A DNA stretch of 64,000 nucleotides from positions 4,746,548 to 4,810,547 of the forward strand of contig NC_092704.1 in NCBI RefSeq assembly GCF_964275005.1, in the 5' to 3' direction. Source of the DNA: Diadema setosum. Its lineage: Eukaryota; Echinodermata; Echinoidea; Diadematoida; Diadematidae. Below, piece by piece: positions 35,160 to 47,093 of the stretch (position 1 is its first letter; each line of letters starts with the position of its first letter). The translations under genes were made by a program, and so were the position numbers. The notes under the pieces were generated by a model, which was given only the letters and a program-made list of their open reading frames with translations, searched no databases and was not told the origin of the DNA.

Positions 35160-36383
35160 AATATTATGACCAAGAAGGAAATGGGAGGGAAGGCGGAGTG
35201 TGGTCCAATTAACTATACCTCTTCACAAAATTAATCTCACTAAACTGATGCACTGACGACGCGATGATTATTCTTGTAAAATTTAGCAGTGTGGGGCGGG
35301 GGGGGGATGTAATAGTTCTCCTAACTCCACAATCATCTTTCTTTCTTTTTTTTTAGGGGGGGGGGAGGGGGTGCCCAATATTATTGGAGCATTGATGACG
35401 ACCTGTGTAAAGTGTCACGTTGCGCTGCTCACCGCTCACCTCCCTGCCGGAAGCGAACTGATAGAGTGTGGAGGATTTCCCCATACCTTGGGCTCGAAGA
35501 AAGGACCACAGACATGCGATAACGGACGATAGCCCTCAAGCTCCGTGTGCATGATATGACGTTCGGCTCTTCTATAAACATAAATTAAATTATCTCCACC
35601 GCACATTGCTCAAAGGACTTCCGACACCGTGGCGACGACCCTTGGGACACGGCTCGGGCGAGATTCGCCGCTTCCAGTATCCACGGGCGGAAGACAACAG
35701 ATATCAGAACATTATTACATAACACTGACACCATCATCCAGCCGACCCAGTCAATCAAACACAACACTCCTCTTTTCGTCTGTTCTTTTTTTTTTTCCCT
35801 CGGGTATATGGTACGGAGTTAGAATTCATTATGACTTCTGTTGGTTTCTTCGCGTTTTCCCTTGCCATGCTTACAGAATCTAATAACAGAGACGGATTAA
35901 TTATGACTGGAATATTGCTACCTCTATTCCAGCCTGCGACCGACTCCAAGCTGGGAGCTATTTCGTTCAGCCAGAAATGAGATAGTAACAATAAAGCAGG
36001 TCACAATAAAGGAGGTAAAAACTCGAGGAACAATTCCCCCGCCACACACAAAACTACAAAAATTGTAATGTTTACTTGTGAGGATGAGTGGTTCAAAGCA
36101 AGGAACATAATGTAACTCGTTGGTCAAAACCCCGGAAAGCCTTGTACTGTCAACTGTCAAAGCCAACCTAACACCTAACATGAATATCATTCAGCAGCAC
36201 AAGTGAGAAGAATAGCTGCCTATTCTTGTTCGAACTAAAGGGGCCTGATATTGAATGAAATTCAAATAAAGAATATAATTTAAAAATCAAAGAATATTGT
36301 ACGTGCATGTAAGAAAGAGAGGTATTACGTGTTTCACATTCCTGTCCTTGTCGCACGTCCCTGATCCTGCACAATCACATTGA
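35160..36383. other. Gene-free stretch
   Basis: G-rich runs near 35292 and 35355 (the latter directly after a T run). A CpG-rich patch at 35400-35700 with a TATAAA at 35573-35578 has no open frame behind it. Confidence 0.5.
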
Positions 36384-36398
36384 ACACACACACACACA

Positions 36399-36430
<32 letters not shown>

Positions 36431-36447
36431 GTCACACACGCACACAC
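36384..36447. repeat. (CA)n microsatellite
   Basis: Imperfect CA run. Confidence 0.95.
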
Positions 36448-36449
36448 CC

Positions 36450-38365
36450 CACGCTATAGCCGCGACTCACAAAAATCATGGATTGCAAGAGAAATAATGC
36501 CGTGCGCATGCGCCTCAGCACAGGTTCTTTTTGTTTTCGTCGGTTCTCATCGGTTTTTCGTATTTTTTTTCTTTTCTTGGAGATTTGGTCAAGCACGTCT
36601 AACTCGATCTATTGTGGTTTCCGGTCTTTTTCTGGCCTAATCGAAATCGGATGAGAGATGAGCGGGTTACTCTAGGATTTCTAAAGAACTCGTCGTTATA
36701 CCATACGATATCGTTGTTTCACTTTCTGAAGCGGCAATGACTGTCAGGACTTTAAGGAAACCAAACCCAAGCACACGAATGCCCAAGTTAGTGTAAATAA
36801 AACAGAGAAAATAAATCGCCAACTACAACTCAAATAAACTATAGTATAAACTATAACTACAGTATACAAGCTCCACGTGCTTATCATGACTGTTCAGAAG
36901 GCGCCGAAAGGAAACCAAAACCCGAAGAACATTGGATCATGCTTCGTTTACTACTTCGTCTTGTAAGCTTCGGTTGTGTGTAATGTCACCCCCAAGGTAC
37001 ATCTTTAGTTTTAGGAATTTATTACAAATCTGACATGCAAATCCTTACACATCCTTGGACTAGAAAGTAAACCTCTTCCTCGGAAATTTGCATCGGGTCC
37101 CTTCTTTTGCACTTTACTGTGGGGTACCTGATTTTTCACTTGCAAGTCGCATTAAAAAAGATAAATTCTGCCTTAAGGGAAACATCCTTATATTCTTTTG
37201 CTTCCAAATATGCTTCGCGAATGAAAGAAAAAAAGGAGAGACACAGACTCTGATAAAATTAGATCAGGAAGTACCCTCCATAAATATATAGTTATTATGG
37301 GGTTTGAGCATAATTGTACCTGTTAGTGTTTGCATATCAAGAGGATTTGACCTACTTCAGACGTCGGTCACCCACGTTCATAGATTAAATGTAAATGCAT
37401 AGGTCTTTGCACGCTTGAAGGTCTCCGGACTGCCAGGTATGTTCTTCCAGACTTTATCCGTCGTGTGGCATAAAACCTTGACCAATGAAACAACCTGCTT
37501 AGTTCGGAGAACTCTTGATTTGAGTACAGAGAACTTAATATACTTTAAGTTGCTAACGTTTATTTTACGATCACCCATTATTGACGCCGGGAATAAGGTG
37601 CAAATACAGCTGTACCATTAAACATATTCTCAACACCGCTATTAAAAAAGAATATGAAAGAAATCAGGTAAAAACCAAACCAAGAGACCGAGAAAATTTA
37701 TACAAGGTTACACTGAGGTGTCACATGCTATTTTACAACTGTTTCAAATGAAAACAAACATTGAGTCAGGGATAAATTTAACTCGGTTGAGCTGTGACAG
37801 TGTGTTTGTGTATGTGGACGGCCTACATTTGCATTTCTGTATAGAATACTAAATCGTGGTGTAAGAAATGAAGAAAGCGAGTTATTTTGAGGAATTTGTG
37901 CAATCGTGGCAGTACACAGTACGTGGTAAGAAACATTAAGAATCGCTGTTATAGTACTACCTGCTGCAGTAGTATCAGAAGAAATATTTGTGGAAGAAGA
38001 AAAAAAGTGTTAGAAGTAGTAGAAGTAGAAGTTGCAGCATTGTCACCAATACTAAAGCTGTATCAGCAGTAATAGTCACTATCAATACAACATGACAACA
38101 AGCGAATATCAGAAGTAGAAGTGGCAATGATTGCGGTGGTGTGGGGTGGGTAAGCACGTTTAGATGTTGTCACGGCAACAACAGTGGTTGTAGTAGAGAC
38201 ATTTACATTGATAGCAGTGAACTGTGATTACCTAACTAGTTGTGTGAAGGTTAGGGGGGTTTGGTTTTTAGATATAAGCTGCCCTATGCAATGCTATGGC
38301 TCTAATGTATTCTGTTAACCGTGCTCTTATATGACCTTCTTTCAATCGTATCAACAAAAATGTGG
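36450..38365. other. Gene-free stretch
   Basis: A frame at 37415-37621 (plus) and its partner (minus) are both open over 60 codons, but there is no splice support beyond CCAG/GTATGT at 37437. Confidence 0.45.
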
Positions 38366-38369
38366 CTAT

Positions 38370-38412
38370 TGGAAATAAAATTTAATTTCAATCGAATTGA
38401 ACTGAATTGGAT
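38370..38412 (+). repeat. GGAAATAAA...GAATTG retroposon-like tail
   Basis: 'ggaaataaaatttaatttcaatcgaattgaactgaattgg'; same design as 15765. Confidence 0.5.
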
Positions 38413-39246
38413 TATATTGGCTTGACACACGAGTTAAGTATAGGCCCTATATATTTGGATCAGGTAATTTACGTGTTTTGTTTTTCTCTCTCTCTACCTG
38501 ATGTTTACTCAAATACTCTTTGAATTCTTATCATAACTGCGTGCAAAAGCTAAGTTCCATGACACATTTTGTAGATTTGATTAGTCGACATTGATAAGAG
38601 TTGTTATACTGAGAAGCCAGACATTTCTGGCCTTGTGCTATTCAGTGCCACAAAATTGCAAAAATGCTGTATAAGACCTCAAGTACACCTCGAGTGAAAA
38701 ATGTGACATTTACAGCGACGATAAACAAGAGCTCTCTAAACAAAATTGTGGGAAAGTGAAATAACATAAAACTATCACGCACATCATCAATATTATGCGC
38801 CTGTAGTCAATATACACCTGGTGCAGAAACTATAGAGTGAAAGTCGTATCTTTAAAGTAGCTCTTATACAATAGGGACAAAATATTCCCAATTGCCATTT
38901 GGAACCGAAACTTGACGTGGTCGACTTTAATGAATGACAAGAACTCACAAGGAGACCTCTTTGGTAAAAATGGAAGAAACAAACAGCAACAACTAAACAA
39001 AACATGTTTGCAGTGAAGGAATTTTGTTTGAATGCCTTGTGAAACATTCAACGTGCGTTAGTATGCAAACAAATCCGACAAGCATAGACAAATCCAACGA
39101 ATCAAAACTTTCGGGTTTTATCATCACAATCAGACAACAGGAGCAAAAGTGATCGAGACAGAACAAAGAAATATGAATTATTCTTATAGAAGGAATTTTA
39201 CAAAAATAATAAAAAGAGAACAAACAAATAATCTTTCAGAATTTAC
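38413..39246 (-). other. Presumed intron and 3' region of the bHLH gene
   Basis: Lies downstream of the bHLH exon on the minus strand. The second exon, expected to be short in this family, was not identified. AT-rich with no long frame. Confidence 0.4.
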
Positions 39247-39783
39247 CTGATGATGCACGTTCATGGCAGCCCTGTTCCTCACGTTGCTCATGTGATTTTG
39301 CAGACAGAAGGTACAGATAATCCTGGGCCCCGCTTCACTGCCTGGCCGGAGCATGGCCCTGTGCATGCATGGCTGATCGATCTCCTCGTCGCCGACGAGC
39401 AAGAGAGTCCCGAGGTGGTTGATGTAGCTCGTCGCTAGCCTAAGAGTTTCGATCTTCGACAGCTTTCTGTCACGGGGTTCCGTTGGTATGAGGTCCCGAA
39501 GTTGCAGGAACGCGCTGTTGACGCTGTGAGTGCGGTCGCGCTCCCGGGCGTTGGCTGCATGTCTCTGGCGAGGCATATTCGTGACACTATCAATCTCGTA
39601 GCCGCCGTGCATCGACGAGCTGCTGAAGTTGCCTATGGCAGACATTCGGCGTTCGTGTTCCGCCATGTCCCGGCGGTAGCTGTCTGCATCGGACCTATCC
39701 GTGGATGAGGAGCTCTCGCTGTCGGAGTCAACTCGCTCCCCACTCGCTCCGGAGAAGGCATCCTGGACCTTACGCTTTGGCAT
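39247..39783 (-). CDS. scx/tcf15: bHLH transcription factor of the TCF15 (paraxis)/scleraxis family, first exon
   Basis: Codes 179 residues from the first in-frame ATG at 39783 (G at -3) to a CAG/GTAAAT donor at 39247, phase 0. Residues 1-70 are Ser/Asp/Glu-rich and disordered-looking, opening Met-Pro-Lys-Arg-Lys. The bHLH spans about 72-129: basic region [13 protein letters not shown] (72-84, with the E-box-reading Glu81/Arg82), helix 1 (87-100), loop Thr-Glu-Pro-Arg-Asp-Arg-Lys (101-107), helix 2 (109-128). Residues 156-161 are Ile-Cys-Thr-Phe-Cys-Leu, the short C-terminal signature of TCF15 and scleraxis. Proteins of this family act in the nucleus as heterodimers with E-proteins and specify mesoderm, somite or tendon-type tissues in vertebrates. 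The donor implies a short second exon downstream (lower coordinates). The opposite strand also shows open frames over this CpG-rich exon; these are shadows. Choice between paraxis and scleraxis is not possible by eye; it may be the single ancestor-like gene. Confidence 0.93.
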
Positions 39784-40620
39784 GGCTTGAAAAACTCCCC
39801 TCCACAAGTCGCAATTTTCTTCCCTGATAAGATACTAAAGAAAATTAGCTAGCTTTTCAACGAAGACGTCGAAAATAGATCAGTCATGTAAATATAGTGG
39901 ACCGGGTTACCAAGGTATTCCCGTAATCAACGAGGTATGGCACGTAAGGGAGGTGAGGTGTGGTCACAGCAACGGCAACATTTGGCAAGAAGGCACCTAG
40001 GTACCAGATGATTGTACGTCGTCGAAATGTGGCCAGCTATTACCAGGCGAGTGAGTCCGATGTTTCACTGGCCTCAAAACCTGTCCTAATCTATGAGCGA
40101 TAATATTTATTGATCCGCTTCTGTACTGTGTGGCGTCGGCTGGAGGCTGGCGATAACAAAATGTGACAAAAACAAAACAAAAACTGAAAATGAAACAGAT
40201 ATCATCGACTGGTATTATGACACCAGTAAAGACGATTTAATGATGAGATGCCGTGGCCTTGGACGGTCCCATCTACCTTTCCACGTCCGAATTATTGGGG
40301 CCGACTTTCTCTCTCTGGCAGCAGAGTGAGCTGGTATTATAGGACTAGGTGCTCGGCTCGGTAGATGGAAGGAGAACTCCTACCAACTGTGATCCCCCAC
40401 CGTCTAAAGTCAAGTGTTGTGACCATAAATCAGGTCCACGCAGATGTCTGCTGCTGATGGTAGGTGCAACATCAGGCTCGTCCGCTCGAAAAAGGCAACT
40501 GTCTGACAGAGGTCTCCTGCTATCAATAGCCTCCAGTCAAGCTGTATCTCTTAGTTATTTCCGGGCACGCGCTCGGACTACTGCAGCGGTTATGTGGTTT
40601 TATGAGATTGCTTAGGATGT
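39784..40620 (-). promoter_or_regulatory. Upstream region of the bHLH gene, with three E-boxes
   Basis: 5' flank on the minus strand. CANNTG E-boxes occur at 40384-40389 (CAACTG), 40411-40416 (CAAGTG) and 40441-40446 (CAGATG), within 63 bp. No TATA box was confidently seen and the transcription start is unknown. A role in bHLH control is inference. Confidence 0.3.
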
Positions 40621-42909
40621 GTGTATGTGTGTGTGGGTGGGGATGGGGGGGGGTAGCAGGTGGAGCATGCAATATGGTACAGGAGCAAATCTGATTGGAG
40701 GAGATTTAAGTAGTTTTCATAGTATCCTAGGAAGGCCTGTGTATAGCCCATGTTTTTCCAATATCCATTCATCAGAGGATGGGCAATACACATATTACAT
40801 GACTGTCATTTTGCAGCATTACCACTCCATGCACAAAGCTATTGCATAATCAGTGAAATACAATAGGCGAACAGGTAGAGAGAGAGAAAATCGGCAGATT
40901 GATATTTCAGTAAATTAAGATATGGTAATCGAAAAGTTTGACTTGTTCGCGCGAAGCACTAAGTGTTCGGTGCAACCACATTATCATGCAAATTTGAGGA
41001 CATGTAACCATAATATTGCGACCAATATCACTGTTTTGTGAGAAGAAAAAAACACATCTAAACATTTTTTGTTTAACTTCGACTGCAATGAAACATTCAT
41101 ATTTTCAGACACGGAAAGCCACTTCACTTGTATGAGCTTGGAGGTCACACATCTTGCGATATTGATACACGTGATGTCAGTATATTTACCTATAAAACCT
41201 GCAGTTCTCTGTTTGAAATAACCAAAATCTATAGTGAAAGTACAAGCCAACATAAGATTGTGGAACTCGCGGTCTCGTCCATAATATGATGAATACAAAG
41301 CATAAATATGATCACAATCTCGAGATCGTGGCAACTCATTCGTAAAGTAATACCCGAATGATTGAAATTAATATTTATCGCATTTGCCGGTATATTGTCA
41401 GCAAATCTCCGGTCTGGCCAATAAAGAACAAACAAGCAAAGGACCAGGCAAATAAAAAACAAAACAAAAAACAAAACTAAACTAAACTAAACCAAAACAC
41501 TGCAACAACGGAGCAAAACACAAAAATCCAACCCAACAGCAATTTAATCTATTACATTGCACAATTAGTTCTGATGGTTGTTTTCATGACATTTCGTGAC
41601 ATTATCTGTATATGCGAGCATTTCATTGTATTCCTATTATTCTGTTGGAAATGAAATTAATCAGCCCCACCAACATGAACTTGAAAATATTATCTAGACC
41701 ATGGAAGGAAACGGCATTACATCGTTATTATTCTAATTTCTGTTGTAATCATCTGTATAATATGTGAAAGGATTTAATGGCATGCTATTTTCAGCCTATG
41801 TAGAATAAAACAATAATAGCATGTGATGGCAAATAAAAAACACTTCATTTCCAAGAGAACAGAATGCGTTTCACGATCAACACGACCCTCTGGAAAACCT
41901 GTCTTGTCTTTTTCTTTTCCATTGTAGGATCACAACGGATTTTCTTTTTCGACATTATAATGCATTGATCGCGTGGTTTGACGAAATACATTGAATTTAC
42001 TTACACTATACTTCACAAATAATGTAGCTGGGTTAGACGGGATGGGCTCTGATGTTGACCGTTTACTAAGCGTTACCGTTAACTAACAACGCAGATGGTG
42101 AACAATCAAGTGGCAAAGCATTTCGATTATTCTGAGATTTCGATTTGGGGTTTGGGCTGTACGAACCAAATGAAAGTGAGGAATAACGACGTATTGAGGA
42201 CCAAAAGCAACAAAATGAAATACATTGTCCTTACACTGTGAGCAAGGTTGGCGCTGTGTCAAAAAAAAACAACAACAACAACAAACAAACACAGATGAAT
42301 ACGACTGTTGTTCTCCTCAAATAAAGAAGCCTGTAAATCTGCGAAATATCACAACCTTAGAACAGTGCAATAGCATAAGTTCCTTGTCACTCAATTTTAG
42401 TTTCCATCGCGCCACTGGATATCTATAATCCAATACTGTATGAGCTCCAAACCTGGCTTAAATGGGATTATACTTCTCCGCATGTTGTCGGCAGGGTAGC
42501 TTTATTTCATGCTACCGCGGACAATCAGTTTTGTGTCTAATGAACTAGACCTGCTGCTGGTTAAACGCACTTACCTTTCGTGTAATCACTCTGACCCGAA
42601 GAAGTTATGGTGATTGAAGTCGTAGATATGCCCAGCCGAATATAGAGATTCCATTGTGTTTACGAGGATTAGATTTTAACCAACTGTAATTACTAGATCG
42701 AAATGAAACCAACTATTAAATTCCCCTGAATGAATACAGAGGGATAGCTACCGCACATGGGTGTGATTTCTCCTGAGGTTGTTGTGAGGAGCGAAAAGAA
42801 AGCTTGATTTTGATTCTTTCTTTCTCCCCCCCCCCCCCCACCCCTCTTTGTTTCTTCATGTTTCTTCCTCTTTGTTTCATCCTCTATTGATTCGATATGC
42901 ATGGCATTC

Positions 42910-42910
<1 letters not shown>
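40621..42910. other. Gene-free stretch
   Basis: A strong minus-strand donor (CACGAAAG/GTAAGTG, GT at 42573-42572) is preceded by about 26 open codons but no usable acceptor, so no exon is called. The rest is AT-rich with small repeats. Confidence 0.45.

Positions 42911-42950
<40 letters not shown>
42911..42950. repeat. (TTG)n microsatellite
   Basis: Thirteen TTG units. Confidence 0.95.
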
Positions 42951-42951
<1 letters not shown>

Positions 42952-42985
42952 ATAACTGTGCTAAAGCAAATAATAGCTAATTCAG

Positions 42986-43108
42986 GTCTCCCTGCATAAG
43001 AGGAGAGTCCCCATCACGCAATTACACTAATCAAGTAGTTCGCTGCTACTCATTTACCTTTCCCGTAAAGTTGTCAAAGACACCTGCTGATTGTTTGCAT
43101 GCATGCAG
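42986..43108 (+). CDS. Candidate internal exon, Cys-containing extracellular-type segment
   Basis: Acceptor ATAGCTAATTCAG ends at 42985 and a near-perfect donor (GCATGCAG/GTAAGAG) follows 43108. The 123-nt segment is open in one frame with one leading and two trailing bases, so it is phase-symmetric and could be skipped or duplicated without frame change. It codes about 40 residues with four cysteines, ending Lys-Thr-Pro-Ala-Asp-Cys-Leu-His-Ala-Cys. That spacing recalls the Cys-x3-Cys of PAN/apple modules, only a resemblance. An open run this long is expected by chance fairly often, so the paired splice sites are the main support. Confidence 0.25.
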
Positions 43109-43307
43109 GTAAGAGTTTGCTCCGGTCTTTTGTATATAGTTCTGAAAGACATCTTCTTCCTTTCAGTTTAGACCATCACCTGTCCATCAGTCTTTTAAAG
43201 GGAATTATTTGGTCCTCCACGAAGGGCATCCACGGATCCTTATTCTTCTTCTCCATCGAAGAGTCGTTTATGGATATCTCGTGTGTATGGAGACATACTT
43301 ATTTGAA

Positions 43308-43332
43308 TCAAATTCAATTCAAATTTTATTTC
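43308..43332 (-). repeat. Reversed retroposon-like tail
   Basis: 'caaattcaattcaaattttatttc' is the complement of a GAAATAAAATTTGAATTG tail. Confidence 0.45.
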
Positions 43333-43477
43333 AAATGTCACATTACATTCTTCTTGAATACAGTATCAACGCAATTTCAAACAATACAACGATCATGATG
43401 ATGTGTAATATACAAGAAGCATTATAACATTGAAGTGTAATGCCACATCATGTTCATGTTGACTTTTGTAGGGCATC

Positions 43478-43515
43478 TCCAATTCAATTTTCATTTCAAC
43501 TCAAATGAAACTTTA
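43478..43515 (-). repeat. Reversed retroposon-like tail
   Basis: 'ccaattcaattttcatttc...actttatttcc', complement of the same tail type; 170 bp from the previous one and in the same orientation. Confidence 0.45.
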
Positions 43516-43732
43516 TTTCCATTAACAAATGTTTGTTATCGATAGAGATTCAAAGAAAACAGAACGTAATGTATCAAAACAAAAGAATATGTATATTATG
43601 GAACTAATTGTTCAAAATGCATGTAATTGCGTTAAAGGAAGAGAGGGACCCACGTAAAAGACAAGCTTGTAGGAATGTGGGCCACTCAATACATCAAACT
43701 TACAATAGAATACATGCAAAGGTACGGAAACA

Positions 43733-43762
43733 CACACACACGCACACACACACACACACACA
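43733..43762. repeat. (CA)n microsatellite
   Basis: Short CA run with one CG. Confidence 0.9.
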
Positions 43763-43830
43763 GAGGCACAAGACGCTCACAGTATGGAATAACGATTGCA
43801 GCGCTTTACAAATTTACAAAACTGTCATCA

Positions 43831-43996
43831 GTGGCGGATCCAGGGGGATCGCACCGGGCGCCCCCCCCCCCCCTCTTATTTTTGTTAAAACGAAAGAAAT
43901 AAAAGGAAAAAATGGGAGAGGGGGTGCGTACGCCCCCTTTAATTTTGCAAAGCCTCCCCCCCCCCCCCCCCTTTACGGACTTCCTGGATCCGCCCA
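43831..43996. mobile_element. hAT-like MITE with GGCGGATCCAGG ends
   Basis: Left end GTGGCGGATCCAGG and right end CCTGGATCCGCCCA are inverted repeats. The flanks TGTCATCA (43823-43830) and TGTCATAA (from 43997) match at 7 of 8, as expected for an 8-bp hAT target duplication. The interior is C-rich with no coding. (CA)GTGGCGGATCC termini are widespread in non-autonomous hAT elements of invertebrates. Confidence 0.75.
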
Positions 43997-45398
43997 TGTC
44001 ATAACGGTAACAACATCAAACTCAGAAAGACAGTGACTAGCTTAACAAGTTATTATTTCTTTGCAAACAATATTTTCCAAAGGATGACAAGTGGAGTCAC
44101 TTTGGCAGTACTATGTACCACGGGGCCACAAGATGAGAAACTACATTTATTTATTAGTCGTCGTTTTTACACGCGGTACGCACCAAAGGCACAGTGGTAA
44201 CTATCGCAAACCGTGCTGATAATGGATCTTCGGGGAAAGTATGACATTTAATATTTATAACAAAAGTTAAGAGCAGACTCACGGAAACAGTGGAAGACTA
44301 TTGAGAAGAATGGCATAGATACGTTCGGGAACTGACACTGTGCATTGGCTCATTCATGATGCAGAAAGCGATGAAGAAGCATTAAAATCGCCGTGTATAC
44401 AGCTGTATACATGGATGGAAAAAATCAAACACAGAAAGGGAACTTCGGCATACATTGATTATGCGTTGTAGCAGAGATCTTTTGTCTGCATTGATATTTT
44501 TACTGTTTTGTTCGACCAGTTAAAATTTCGATATCGTGTTTTCCTCTCTGAATACTTCCCAAATAGATTCCTATTCTTTTCAGCCTCGGTAACCGTTTTT
44601 GACAAGAAATCTCAAGAAGGAAAAAAAAAATACTATTGGCAGAAACAGAGAAATGGTAGATTTCTCTATTGCAGATGTTGTATACTCCCTAAAATCTTTG
44701 GTGCTGCGAACTGCAGGATGGAGGGTTGTGGTGACTTGACACCTGGAATCTTCGACATCTTTCACGACTGGTGGCCCTTTGGTATACTCATTACCGGGAG
44801 GTTATCCATCGGCTGTACAATCCTTACAGCATCTGGTGTGTAGTTTCCATAGAAAAAGTATTCATCGTAATATCATAACCATAACGCCGCGATGGTGGAG
44901 GACTGCATGGTCCTCGACTGAAGCGATGGATGTGGCTGGCGTCGATATTTCGGATGTCGGAAATGTTTCAGGCGCCGGGCCGTCTGTCGTCTGCCAAATC
45001 GCTACCAGTGCTATTGCAGGTGCGCGGGGAGGGAAAAAGAAAAGACAGGACGTGAAGCTATAGTATTGGTGGCTTCCCGGATAGGAGGAAGGTAGTGGAA
45101 CTTTCCATGAATGCACAATAAAGTAATAATGACTCTCAGCAAATCATTTTTCCTTTATTAATGCATGGCGAGTCAAGATGTTGGATTGAGATATTTCTAC
45201 GTAATGACTAACAAAGCTTACGTGATAATCCACACAGAGTTGTGCAGCAAAATTCCTAAATAAAGGATAAATACTGTGGTACATTTGTAGGGCTATTTAT
45301 TGTATCACATGATTGAACGCTGGAGACCAGAGCAAGAATGCTGTATATTATAATGATATAATAACATAACAGACATTTCCTGCTCGGCAAGGTGTTGA

Positions 45399-45426
45399 AG
45401 AGGTTAGGGATATATCCCTAACCTCT
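45399..45426. repeat. 28-bp perfect palindrome
   Basis: AGAGGTTAGGGA/TATA/TCCCTAACCTCT, with no mismatch. Confidence 0.95.
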
Positions 45427-47063
45427 GCAGTATACTGCAACTTGCGAGAGTATTTGAAATATTGTTTCATTATGATTCAATGTATGTCGAGGCATTTTCC
45501 TTGGAACATAGGATATAGCCTAGAATAATGTATCTGAAATAAAGAAAATTACAGATCCGTCTTTACTAATAATGCGTAGCTGAGGGTTGTTGCTGTATGT
45601 TATAGGTCATTATACGTATAACAAAAGAGAACATACCAAGTTCTGCAAAGGATAATCCCGACTCTTTCACAACGCCTTTATTACACAGGTAAAGAGGCTA
45701 ATCTGCAAATCAGAATTGCTTCGAAGGATATGGAATGCGGTTATCGATGATAACTGATAAGGGAGCTATCCCATATCCATACTGAATTCTCAAATCCCCG
45801 TTGACTATACGCAGGTAACCAGGTTCCCGTATATAGAGAACGGATTATAACGGGTTGTAACGGGAAATCATAAAAACTATTGTGGCGACGACGTGTCAAG
45901 TCCGCCACGTCAATTGTTTCTTCTTTTGGGTGTAACCGGGGCGTGTACAAGTCCCCCCCCCCCCCCCCGTTGTGTTTTTGAGGGGGGAAACCTGAGTTTT
46001 GAATTCCAGGACTGATGATGTACGATTCCGCACCGTGGTCAAGTTGGTGTATACATGAAGTTAAATCTAAATGAACATAATAATGTGATGGTTCAACAAA
46101 ATTGACACATGGAATTTTATAGCTTTACACGTTTCACAAAACAATGAATTTATCTACAACCATGCCCATAAATGAATTAAATGAGGAGAAATTTCATGGT
46201 ATCGTATAAGTCACCCATTGGCCTAAATGAAACTCAATAACTATGAGACTCGATATTAATGATAAAGCGCTCATTTTACCTATGATAAGAAGATACTCAT
46301 GACGCTGTAGAAACATAACGAATAGGCATGCTACGGTACAACATAGCATCATAGAAGATAGAATATAAGAACAATAAGCAAGCAAACACTATACATACTA
46401 GTATGCATGTAAACGATTGTCAATGCAAATTAAAAAGGCAGGCTTTGAGGTTCAATGCGACAGCATCAATGAGAAGGTGCTTGTCGTAGAGATATTGGAA
46501 GGTTGTTCCAAAGTTTTTGGCCCATGTGTATGAAAAAGCATGATCCCCTCAATTATCAAGAGTTTAAATGCAAAAGCAGATAAACGCCATTTTCAAAGGT
46601 TTTTTTTTTTTTTCAATGAGGCCATCTTCAAATAGAGAAAATAAAAATTTTTCAATGATGCTGCCCCCGTTACACAACAAGAATTGTAGAAGATATACGA
46701 ATAAAGTATCACTTGTTTGGCAATTATTTACTTTATTTTTCAGAAACTTCAATCTCAAATATTTAAATGGATAAAAATCAGTTTTTGCATTTAAATTTTT
46801 TGAAATTCTTTGTTGGCATAAATAAGATCAAGAAAAAACAAAAATTATACCCTTCGCATAAAATACTGTGCTACACATAGCCTGGAAATAATGACTTTCA
46901 GGAATTAAAGTGTTGTAGTTCATTTCTACTTTAACATTATTGAACAAGAATCTGTTTAAAGATAATAGGGGTCTATTTGTGAGAAGACAACAGTGGAAGA
47001 GTTGCGAACCTGTGCTCTCATCACCTCGGCTTATTCACTTTTATGGTTATCCTTTGCCATATC

Positions 47064-47093
47064 ATGGACCCTACCACAAGTGGTAGGGTCCAT
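47064..47093. repeat. 30-bp hairpin, 14-bp perfect arms, 2-nt loop
   Basis: ATGGACCCTACCAC, AA, GTGGTAGGGTCCAT. Confidence 0.95.

Noticed and set aside
35573-35578. TATAAA as a core promoter
   Set aside because: No open frame or donor follows within a plausible distance.
39250-39708. Plus-strand open frames opposite the bHLH exon
   Set aside because: Shadows of the real minus-strand gene in a GC-rich exon.
39784-39807. N-terminal extension of the bHLH protein
   Set aside because: It would need a TTG start; the first ATG at 39783 has a good context.
42573-42650. Minus-strand exon before the strong donor at 42573
   Set aside because: The frame is open for about 26 codons but begins at a stop with no acceptor; the ATG frame closes before the donor.
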